NCBI GenBank assembly: GCA_902610105.1
Contig: CACLUN010000038.1
Location: 1-6,932 of the forward strand
Origin: an uncultured Bacteroidota bacterium
GTDB taxonomy: Bacteria > Bacteroidota > Bacteroidia > Flavobacteriales > Flavobacteriaceae
Direction of reading: 5' to 3'
Length of the DNA stretch: 6,932 nucleotides
Both the position numbers and the translations under genes were made by a program. This document shows, in pieces, positions 1 to 5,834 of this stretch (position 1 is its first letter; every line of letters starts with the position of its first letter). The notes under the pieces are model-generated. The model saw nothing but the letters and a program-made list of their open reading frames with translations. It made no database searches and was not told the origin of the DNA.

Positions 1-142
1 TTGGCTCTAACTTTTTTTCTGCTCCACACTTTAAGTAAGAATTTTTTCCTGTGACAAGTAAAATGCTTTTAGGTTTATACTCTTTTAAAAATAACTCAAG
101 ATCTTTTGAAATACCAAATCCAAGTTTAACAATTTGACTCAT
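1..142 (-). CDS. Probable iron-containing alcohol dehydrogenase, phosphonoacetaldehyde reductase-like (5' part only)
   Basis: This reading frame starts with ATG at 142-140 and runs off the left edge after 47 codons, so only the N-terminus is visible. It begins MSQIVKLGFG; at residues 27-42 it shows a hydrophobic strand followed by LLVTGKNSY and a CGAE turn. That pattern resembles the nucleotide-binding start of group III iron-dependent alcohol dehydrogenases, including reductases that convert phosphonoacetaldehyde to 2-hydroxyethylphosphonate (PhpC-type). The metal-binding histidines lie outside the window and cannot be checked. The gene begins one base after the stop of phosphonopyruvate decarboxylase, so it should be co-translated with it and act on its product. 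An aminoethylphosphonate transaminase is less likely, because the N-terminus does not look like an aminotransferase. The dehydrogenase assignment rests on few residues plus context. Confidence 0.72.
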   Translation of the reverse strand, partial: MSQIVKLGFGISKDLELFLKEYKPKSILLVTGKNSYLKCGAEKKLEP

Positions 143-146
143 ATTA
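140..146 (-). other. Stop-start junction ppd / alcohol dehydrogenase (TAATATG)
   Basis: Read on the minus strand, the ppd stop TAA and the next start ATG are separated by a single T. No Shine-Dalgarno-like sequence precedes this ATG; the upstream bases are the A-rich 3' end of ppd. The arrangement suits termination-reinitiation, in which ribosomes finishing ppd start the next gene. The coupling mechanism is inferred from spacing. Confidence 0.6.
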
Positions 147-1268
147 TTTTATAAAAGACATAAAGTCAATTTTATTTTCTTTTGGACTAACCGTAGGTCT
201 TCCTAGATCTTTTCTCGCTCCTTTGTTAACTAAAATTTCCAATAAACAAGGTCCTTTGTGCTTTTGAAAATTAGAAAAAATGCGATTAAAATCTTTTAGT
301 TTCTCAATTTTAAAAACTTTTCTGTAATTAAATGAACGAGCAATTTCTCCGAAACAAATATCAAAACCAATCGTTGGTTGGCCTCCAACTGAATCATGAG
401 CACCATTATTAAAAATAATGTGTTTAAAATTATCTAAACCCAAATCGCCTATAATACCTAAAGATCCTGTGTGCATTAAGGCTGCTCCATCTCCATCAAA
501 ACAGTAAACTGTTTTTTTTGGTTGTGCTATTGAAATACCAAGTGCTATCTGACTCGCGTGGCCCATACCTCCTACAGTCAAAAAATCTCGGTGATGCCCT
601 TGACTATTTTTTGCTCTGTATTCAAAGAGCTCTCTTGAGGTTTTACCTGTCGTAGCTACAATTATATCAGAATCAGATAAAAACTCAGTTGTTTTTATAA
701 TTGCATCTTCTCTATTCAAATCAAAAGACGTTTTTATTTTTGATTTAAGTGAATAAGGTTCAAAGGTTCCTTTTCTTACTAAAATAGCGTATGGCTCATT
801 ATTTTCTTCTGCTTTATTAATAGCAGATGTAACAACGTTATTAATATTTTTAGTTTTATCAGAAATTATAATATAAGGTATTCCTAAAGTTTGCAATAAA
901 GTTTCACTAACTTCACCTTGCTTCAAATGTTGTGGTTCATCTTTTAAACCTGGTTCTCCTCTCCAACCAATAACTAGCAACATTGGTATACCATAAACTT
1001 TTGAGTCAGCTAAAGATAAAAGAGGATTTATAGTATTACCAAAACCAGAATTTTGCATATATACTAAAGGGATTTTTTTTGTTGCTAAATAGTAACCCAT
1101 CGCAAGAGCTACTGATCCTCCTTCATTTGCGGTAATTACATGTTTGTGTGATGGTGTATTATCAGAAATATATGAACAAAAATCCTTAAGTAATGAGTCT
1201 GGTATACCAGTATAGAAATCTACTTTATTTAGAGTCAATGAATCATAAAAATTTTTTGGTTTAATCAT
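144..1268 (-). CDS. ppd: Phosphonopyruvate decarboxylase (thiamine diphosphate-dependent)
   Basis: This 374-residue cytosolic enzyme should decarboxylate phosphonopyruvate to phosphonoacetaldehyde, the irreversible step that pulls the unfavourable PEP mutase reaction forward. The N-terminal half holds the pyrimidine-binding domain, with GIPDSLLKDF (21-30), the probable catalytic Glu49 in ANEGGS, QNSGFGNTINPLLSL (72-86) and GWRGEPGLKDEPQH (101-114), all characteristic of this family. The C-terminal half has the ThDP diphosphate and Mg motif, GDG at 259-261 through the Asn pair at 287-288, followed by GAHDSVGGQPTIG (289-301). Its length is normal for the family, and the two domains and key residues are intact. 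The ATG at 1268-1266 lies one base after the pepM stop. Sulfopyruvate decarboxylase is related, but the pepM neighbour and the single-chain architecture favour Ppd. Confidence 0.96.
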   Translation of the reverse strand: MIKPKNFYDSLTLNKVDFYTGIPDSLLKDFCSYISDNTPSHKHVITANEGGSVALAMGYYLATKKIPLVYMQNSGFGNTINPLLSLADSKVYGIPMLLVIGWRGEPGLKDEPQHLKQGEVSETLLQTLGIPYIIISDKTKNINNVVTSAINKAEENNEPYAILVRKGTFEPYSLKSKIKTSFDLNREDAIIKTTEFLSDSDIIVATTGKTSRELFEYRAKNSQGHHRDFLTVGGMGHASQIALGISIAQPKKTVYCFDGDGAALMHTGSLGIIGDLGLDNFKHIIFNNGAHDSVGGQPTIGFDICFGEIARSFNYRKVFKIEKLKDFNRIFSNFQKHKGPCLLEILVNKGARKDLGRPTVSPKENKIDFMSFIK

Positions 1269-1272
1269 ATTA
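1266..1272 (-). other. Stop-start junction pepM / ppd (TAATATG)
   Basis: On the minus strand the pepM stop TAA is followed by one T and then the ppd ATG, the same seven-base junction as between ppd and the next gene. No ribosome binding site other than A/T-rich coding sequence precedes it. This suggests translational coupling and matched output of the mutase and the decarboxylase, which fits the need to drain phosphonopyruvate. The mechanism is inferred. Confidence 0.6.
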
Positions 1273-2592
1273 TTTTGTTCCAGGTATTAATTCTAAAATA
1301 TCTTTTATTGACATACAAATATTGTCTAGTTCCGATGTCCTTTTATTGATTAAAATTGTCTTAGCTACATTTTGCATTGATGGAAATGAAGCTCTTAGCA
1401 AGTGATTAGCATATATTACAACGTTTGCACCCCACTCTATCAACTCACCTTCTTTAATGTGATTATAGGATGACGGTACAACAATTATTGGTGTTGTTTT
1501 ATTATTCTTTCTAAATTTCAAACAAAATGATTTAATATCTTCACCTGATTTCTCTTTACTGTGAATCATAACTCCATCAGTACCAGCATTAACATATGCT
1601 TCAGCCCTAGTTAAAGCATCCTCAAGAGTATCCCCTAAAATGAAACTTTCAATCCTTGAAATTATCATGAAATCGTCTGTAATTTGAGCATTTTTTCCAG
1701 AGCGAATTTTATGCGTAAAATCTTCAATAGTATCTCTTGTTTGAGGTACTGCAGTCCCAAAAAGAGAATTCTTTTTTAATCCAGTTTTATCTTCAACAAT
1801 AATAGCTGAAATTCCTAATCTCTCAAGTGTACGAACAGTATATTGAAAATGTTCAGGTTTTCCACCAGTATCTCCATCATATATCATTGGTTTTGTTGTA
1901 CATTCTAACATATCATTTATTCCATGCAATCTTGTTGTTAAATCAACTTGTTCTATATCAGGTTTTCCTTTTGATGTTGAATCAGTTAATGAACTAGACC
2001 ACATTCCATCAAACTCTTCTATCTTTCCATTTGCATCAATATGTTTAGTGTTTTCAATAATAAGACCCGTAAGACCACTGTGAGACTCTAAAATCCTAAC
2101 AAGTGCTTTAGAATCAATTAATCTTCTCAATCTTTTCAATCGAATGGCAGGCGTAGTACCAACATCCTTCAATGATGAATTTATCATTGTAGACGAAATA
2201 CCAGACGTATACGAAGGTTCAACAAGTTCCCCTCCCCAATCACTGATGGTTTCAATTACTTTTTTTCTTACCTCTGCTTGAACTCCAGATCTCCAATCAT
2301 CTCCATGAACAACAATATCTGGTTTTAAGTTCAGTAAATTTTGAGTATAATCCAATGTTTCCTGAGGAATTACAGCTTTAACGCCTTTAATACTTTCAAC
2401 TGTTTTACTTCTTATATCGTATGATAAGAAAGGTAAACGCTTATAAGAAGCTATAGCTTTGTCGGTCAATATTCCCACGGTCAAATCTCCATAACCAGCA
2501 GCAATCTTTATAATATTTAAATGTCCAATATGTAAAATATCGGCACTCATTGCAACATAAACTTTTTTATTTGCATTTATTTTTTTTGTCAT
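1270..2592 (-). CDS. pepM: Phosphoenolpyruvate mutase with N-terminal cytidylyltransferase domain
   Basis: This 440-residue bifunctional protein should make the C-P bond by converting PEP to phosphonopyruvate. Residues about 10-140 form a cytidylyltransferase-like nucleotidyltransferase domain with the HIGH motif at 21-24 and the late GISSTMI signature at 131-137. Residues about 160-430 form the PEP mutase barrel. There, D239 and D241 in DGDTGG match the Mg-binding DxD, and E267, K273 and N275 in EDKTGLKKNS match the known mutase catalytic and gating-loop residues; D204 probably corresponds to a further active-site Asp. The EDK...KNS loop separates true mutases from isocitrate lyase-type and carboxyphosphonoenolpyruvate-type relatives. 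The nucleotidyltransferase half probably forms a CMP-phosphonate for transfer to a polymer or lipid; its substrate is inferred. The gene follows the dehydrogenase-like gene by 55 bases and heads the tightly packed pepM-ppd-reductase set. ATG at 2592 is preceded by an A-rich stretch, as is usual in Bacteroidetes. Confidence 0.95.
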   Translation of the reverse strand: MTKKINANKKVYVAMSADILHIGHLNIIKIAAGYGDLTVGILTDKAIASYKRLPFLSYDIRSKTVESIKGVKAVIPQETLDYTQNLLNLKPDIVVHGDDWRSGVQAEVRKKVIETISDWGGELVEPSYTSGISSTMINSSLKDVGTTPAIRLKRLRRLIDSKALVRILESHSGLTGLIIENTKHIDANGKIEEFDGMWSSSLTDSTSKGKPDIEQVDLTTRLHGINDMLECTTKPMIYDGDTGGKPEHFQYTVRTLERLGISAIIVEDKTGLKKNSLFGTAVPQTRDTIEDFTHKIRSGKNAQITDDFMIISRIESFILGDTLEDALTRAEAYVNAGTDGVMIHSKEKSGEDIKSFCLKFRKNNKTTPIIVVPSSYNHIKEGELIEWGANVVIYANHLLRASFPSMQNVAKTILINKRTSELDNICMSIKDILELIPGTK

Positions 2593-2647
2593 AATTAATT
2601 TTTTTAAAAATTATAAATTGTTGAATCTAGAAAGATATTTACTTAGA

Positions 2648-3484
2648 CTATTTTTGTTTTTTAAAGCTCACTGATCGTCCTATCTTTTTTTCCCAGTCTT
2701 TTTCAGGTCTAACATTTTGATTTGTATTCCATCCACCTTCAATGGTATTCAATTCAATGTCATGTTTTTTTGAAAAAAATAAAAGGGCATTAACATCTTT
2801 TGGAAAACAGGTTCCTCCATAGCCAAGCTTTCCATCATGCCCAGGAACATTTAAATGACTATCTCCTATTCTACCATCTGAAACAAATCCTCTTAAGGCA
2901 TCTTCCCAATTAGCTCCAATTTTATCAGATAAAAGCTTAAACTCATTCATAATACTCACTTTAGTAGCAAAAAAAGTGTTATTCATATATTTAGTTAACT
3001 CAGCTGTCTTTGAATCAGTTTGGATTACATTTTTAATTTTGAACCTTTGATTAAATAAAAATTTTGCTTTTTCTGTTAATCCAAACTCCCCACCTAAAAT
3101 AATTCTGGATTGGGTTAACATATCCAATTTGGCACTTCTTTCAGTTAAAAATTCAGGTGAAAAAATAATTTTAAAGCTTGGATATTTTTTAGACAATTTT
3201 TCTGTTGTTCCAGGCAGGACTGTTGATTTTAGTATATACACTGGTTTGTCGGTAGCTTTTTCAAAGGCGCTCTCTACGTATGATAAATCTTGAGATCCGT
3301 CCTGAAACATTGGTGTTGGTACACAAACAAATACAAAATCACAACTATGTACAGAATCAATATCACTTAAACTCCTGGATGGGTCAGTATCATATATATG
3401 CATTTCTGCGATTGAAGAAAAAGCAAAAGAAATTGCCTCTCCAACAAATCCGTTTCCAATTACACCTACTTTAATTTTTTTCAT
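2648..3484 (-). CDS. Short UDP-glucose/GDP-mannose dehydrogenase-family protein lacking the C-terminal UDP-binding domain
   Basis: This 278-residue protein has the NAD-binding and central domains of nucleotide-sugar dehydrogenases, which oxidise a sugar C6 alcohol to a carboxylate with two NAD. Visible elements are the Rossmann GNGFVG (10-15), VPTPM (55-59), STVLPGTT (87-94), SPEFLTERSA (109-118), AELTKYMNNTFFATK (161-175) and the catalytic-cysteine motif GYGGTCFPKD (221-230, Cys226). E111, K165, N169 and D230 sit where catalytic residues are expected. The protein stops soon after the central helix region, about 120 or more residues short of a usual UDP-glucose 6-dehydrogenase (roughly 390-450). 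The stop TAG is followed by only 55 bases before pepM, so no remnant of the missing domain lies downstream. It may supply UDP-glucuronate for the divergent uxs gene, or may use another substrate. Confidence 0.85.
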   Translation of the reverse strand: MKKIKVGVIGNGFVGEAISFAFSSIAEMHIYDTDPSRSLSDIDSVHSCDFVFVCVPTPMFQDGSQDLSYVESAFEKATDKPVYILKSTVLPGTTEKLSKKYPSFKIIFSPEFLTERSAKLDMLTQSRIILGGEFGLTEKAKFLFNQRFKIKNVIQTDSKTAELTKYMNNTFFATKVSIMNEFKLLSDKIGANWEDALRGFVSDGRIGDSHLNVPGHDGKLGYGGTCFPKDVNALLFFSKKHDIELNTIEGGWNTNQNVRPEKDWEKKIGRSVSFKKQK

Positions 3485-3559
3485 TGTTTATAATTTGCTT
3501 AATTTTAGTTACGGCTTCGCCACGAAAATCACAATTTCTTAAAAATTAAGATATATAAT

Positions 3560-4066
3560 TTATGCTTCAAAAATAGTTAAAGTCTTTTGTTTCAATGTTG
3601 AATTTGAAACAAAAAAACTCAATTTTCTGTTTATTTTTTTTTCAATTTTTGGAGTAATTTCTTTTAAAAAATCCTTATTTATTTTATCTCCTACAATTAA
3701 AATTTCAATATGTCCACTGTCAATTCCTTCTGCATAATCACCAAGAATCATAATTTTTTTTACATCTCCAATTAGTTTCAATACAGTTTCTAAAATCTCT
3801 TCGATACCCAAATGTTTTTTTACTATTCTTTGAATGATTTTAAATAAAGGGTGTGAAGCATTTGCCTTGTAAATAACTTTATTATTTTCACTATGCTTTT
3901 CTAAATAACCTGCAGAAGACAAATTATTTAATTCTTTTCTTACAGAGTTTGTTGATTCTCCAAATTCATTTGCAAGACCATTCAAATATCCCTTATTAGC
4001 AATATTTAAAAAAAACTTTATTAAAAGCCTTAATCTAGTTTTTGATGTTATTAATGAATCTAACAT
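3560..4066 (-). CDS. Winged-helix transcriptional regulator with degenerate nucleotidyltransferase-like domain
   Basis: This 168-residue protein has an ArsR-like winged helix-turn-helix at about 1-72: a starting MLDSLITSKTRLRLL, the helix-turn-helix around 28-50 (LANEFGESTNSVRKELNNL), and a wing ending in VIYKANASHPLF. Residues about 100-155 resemble a small (MNT-type) nucleotidyltransferase fold, with VKKIMILGDYAEG (102-114) in the place of the usual GSxARG motif. In the metal-binding strand, the expected DxD is H119-I-E121, so catalysis is unlikely and the domain may sense a ligand or mediate dimerisation. Similar regulators are, from memory, common beside Bacteroidetes exopolysaccharide genes and nucleotide-sugar dehydrogenases. 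It is divergent from uxs and precedes the dehydrogenase-like gene by 75 bases, so it probably controls one or both arms. MLDSLITS is the usual family start. Confidence 0.85.
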   Translation of the reverse strand: MLDSLITSKTRLRLLIKFFLNIANKGYLNGLANEFGESTNSVRKELNNLSSAGYLEKHSENNKVIYKANASHPLFKIIQRIVKKHLGIEEILETVLKLIGDVKKIMILGDYAEGIDSGHIEILIVGDKINKDFLKEITPKIEKKINRKLSFFVSNSTLKQKTLTIFEA

Positions 4067-4121
4067 ATATTAAGTTATAAAAGTACTTGATTTTAGTGAA
4101 AATAAAAAAACTTATTTTTAC

Positions 4122-4137
4122 TTTGATATTTATCAAA
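4122..4137. promoter_or_regulatory. Perfect 7-2-7 palindrome at the uxs start codon, candidate operator
   Basis: TTTGATA, a TT spacer and TATCAAA form a perfect inverted repeat lying in the region between the divergent regulator and uxs. Its last base is the A of the uxs ATG. A dyad of this size suits a dimeric winged-helix protein, and the adjacent regulator gene is the obvious candidate. On mRNA it could instead fold into a 6-bp stem with a four-base loop partly covering the start codon. Either role is inference; AT-rich sequence produces palindromes by chance, although this one contains G/C pairs. Confidence 0.4.
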
Positions 4138-5108
4138 TGAAAAAAACTGTTTTAATTACTGGTGCTGCAGGTTTTTTAGGATCACATTTGTGTGATTACT
4201 TTCTTTCAAAAAACTATAAAGTCCTAGGCTTAGACAACCTTATTACTGGAAGTCCAAAAAATCTTTCTCATTTAACATCAAATTCTGATTTTGAATTTAG
4301 AGAAATTGATATCACCCATGATTTTAAAATTAATGATTCAATAGATTATATCCTCCATTTTGCCTCTCCAGCCAGTCCAATTGACTATTTGCAAATTCCA
4401 CTAGAAACTTTGAGAGTAGGGTCTTTAGGGACTGAGAATATATTGAAAATAGCGTTAAAGAATAAAGCGCGTATTTTGATTGCTTCCACATCAGAAGTAT
4501 ATGGAGATCCTTTAGAGCATCCTCAAAAGGAAGAATATTGTGGAAATGTTGATCCCGTTGGTCCAAGAGGGGTTTATGATGAAGCTAAAAGATTTCAAGA
4601 GGCACTAACTACTGCTTATCACACCTATCACAGGCTGGATATTAGAATCGCACGAATATTCAACACATATGGATCAAGAATGAGGGTGAATGACGGCAGG
4701 GCGATTCCAGCATTCATGGGTCAAGTTTTAAGGGGAGAAAGCTTAACAGTATTTGGAGATGGTTCTCAAACAAGGTCCTTTTGTTATATCGATGACATGG
4801 TTGAGGGAATATACAAATTACTACATTCAAACTATAACAAGCCAATGAACTTAGGAAATCCTGAAGAAATCGCTTTAATTGATTTCGCTAAAGAAATTAT
4901 AGCCATGGGTGGTAAAAAAAATAAAATTATTTTTAACCCACTTCCAATGAATGATCCCCTTCAGAGAAAACCTGATATAGCTAAAGCAATGAAAATCTTA
5001 AATTGGCGACCTAAAGTTTCAAGAAAAAAAGGTATTGAAAATACTTTCAATTATTTTAAAAGCTTATCCTTACAGGAATTGAATAAAAAAGAACATAAAT
5101 TTACATAA
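4137..5108 (+). CDS. uxs: UDP-glucuronate decarboxylase (UDP-xylose synthase)
   Basis: This 323-residue extended short-chain dehydrogenase should convert UDP-glucuronate to UDP-xylose with bound NAD, providing a pentose donor for polysaccharide synthesis. The Rossmann motif GAAGFLG is at 9-15, HFASPASPIDY at 74-84, the catalytic strand STSEVYGDP at 117-125, and the catalytic YxxxK is Y147 and K151 within GPRGVYDEAKR. RIFNTYGSRM (173-182), DGSQTRSFCYIDD (208-220) and NDPLQRKPDI (272-281) are signatures of this subfamily and separate it from dTDP-glucose dehydratases and UDP-galactose epimerases. The length is typical and no key residue is missing. It heads a rightward operon with a lipoprotein and Wzi, 15 bases ahead of the former. 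The first ATG was chosen because MKKTVLITGAAGFLG is the standard start. No Shine-Dalgarno site is seen. Confidence 0.94.
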   Translation: MKKTVLITGAAGFLGSHLCDYFLSKNYKVLGLDNLITGSPKNLSHLTSNSDFEFREIDITHDFKINDSIDYILHFASPASPIDYLQIPLETLRVGSLGTENILKIALKNKARILIASTSEVYGDPLEHPQKEEYCGNVDPVGPRGVYDEAKRFQEALTTAYHTYHRLDIRIARIFNTYGSRMRVNDGRAIPAFMGQVLRGESLTVFGDGSQTRSFCYIDDMVEGIYKLLHSNYNKPMNLGNPEEIALIDFAKEIIAMGGKKNKIIFNPLPMNDPLQRKPDIAKAMKILNWRPKVSRKKGIENTFNYFKSLSLQELNKKEHKFT

Positions 5109-5123
5109 TATAAATTTATAACT

Positions 5124-5834
5124 ATGGTTAAACTCTTTAAAACTAATTTACTTCAAATCATTATTATCATTTTGATGATCAATTCTTGTTCCTACCCAGA
5201 AATTATAAGAGATGAGCAAATTTATTATAATGATTTTGAAAATGATAGTCTTTCAAAAATTGATGGTGGAGGTTTGTTTGTTTTTAATCAAACTAAAGTT
5301 ATAGGTAATTTTAATAATGATGGATTTACTCTTCACTTGGATGATGTTGGGGCACACGAATATGTTTTCGTTTCATTTGATTTATATATACATGGTTCGT
5401 GGGATGGTAATTTAAATGGTTTTCCCGACAATGATAAGGCTGATAAATGGATAATGGAATATAAACCAGGAATGGATTTATTTAAAGATCCAGCTTTTGA
5501 TAAATATGTAACTACTTTTTCTAATAGTCCATGTTGGTCTGATTATTGTCTAAGACAATCTTACCCTGAAACCTACCCTTTTGAAAACAATCCAAAAAGT
5601 GGTTCTTATATCACAGATCTAAAAGAAATATGTACCAATAATTTTTTTGGAGGACCAACCACGCTCTATAAAATTGAAAAGAGTTTTCGTAGCAATGGAG
5701 ATGCGATAGTTCTTAGATTTTATGATGAATTATATCAACCCAATGCAATTGACAAGGATGGAATTCCTCAAGAAAAATGTGACGAAAGTTGGTCGATGGA
5801 TAATTTGAGTATTAGAGTCATTAAATATCAATGA
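5124..5834 (+). CDS. Lipoprotein with a LamG-like beta-sandwich domain, function unknown
   Basis: This 236-residue protein begins with a basic and very hydrophobic signal (KTNLLQIIIIILMIN) and a lipobox I19-N-S-C22, so it should be lipid-anchored to the inner or outer membrane facing the periplasm or surface. The mature part resembles an all-beta extracellular domain: DFENDSL near 37-43, a central FDLYIHGSWDGN (85-96) with KWIMEYKPG, TTFSNSP (130-136) followed by QSYP (145-148), and a closing DESWSMDNLSIRV (220-232). This strand order and the DESW...DN ending recall jelly-roll LamG-like domains that often bind carbohydrate or calcium. Four further cysteines (137, 142, 170, 219) could form disulfides. 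The ATGA overlap with wzi ties it to capsule assembly or attachment. The fold is pattern recognition; I recognise no named family. Confidence 0.75.
   Translation: MVKLFKTNLLQIIIIILMINSCSYPEIIRDEQIYYNDFENDSLSKIDGGGLFVFNQTKVIGNFNNDGFTLHLDDVGAHEYVFVSFDLYIHGSWDGNLNGFPDNDKADKWIMEYKPGMDLFKDPAFDKYVTTFSNSPCWSDYCLRQSYPETYPFENNPKSGSYITDLKEICTNNFFGGPTTLYKIEKSFRSNGDAIVLRFYDELYQPNAIDKDGIPQEKCDESWSMDNLSIRVIKYQ
5831..5834 (+). other. ATGA overlap of lipoprotein stop and wzi start
   Basis: The lipoprotein stop TGA (5832-5834) overlaps the wzi ATG (5831-5833). Such four-base overlaps commonly mark translational coupling, suggesting that the two envelope proteins are made together. It also fixes the wzi start, because the hydrophobic signal peptide begins exactly here. 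Confidence 0.7.

Noticed and set aside
2597..2612. AATTTTT-TT-AAAAATT inverted repeat just upstream of pepM
   Set aside because: It has the same 7-2-7 geometry as the palindrome at uxs, but it is entirely A/T in an AT-rich gap, so chance is likely. It makes a weak hairpin with no terminator character.
3280..3474. 64-codon open frame on the plus strand
   Set aside because: It lies wholly inside the dehydrogenase-like gene on the other strand, has a low-complexity Gln/His/Leu-rich translation and no recognisable motif.
3511..3524. GC-richer patch with GGC-TTC-GCC between the dehydrogenase-like gene and the regulator
   Set aside because: Only three Watson-Crick pairs plus possible wobble pairs and no following U-tract, so it is not supported as a terminator or structured RNA.
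4078..4125. Possible Bacteroidetes -7 elements (TTACTTTG at 4118-4125 plus strand; TACTTTTA at 4085-4078 minus strand)
   Set aside because: Each resembles TAnnTTTG with one mismatch, but no well-spaced -33 TTTG was found, and they sit so near the start codons that the leaders would be only a few bases long.
4330..4566. 78-codon open frame on the minus strand
   Set aside because: It is antisense to the conserved core of uxs, and its translation resembles no known family.
5109..5120. TATAAATTTATA palindrome between uxs and the lipoprotein gene
   Set aside because: All A/T and short, within a 15-base intra-operon gap; expected by chance at this composition.
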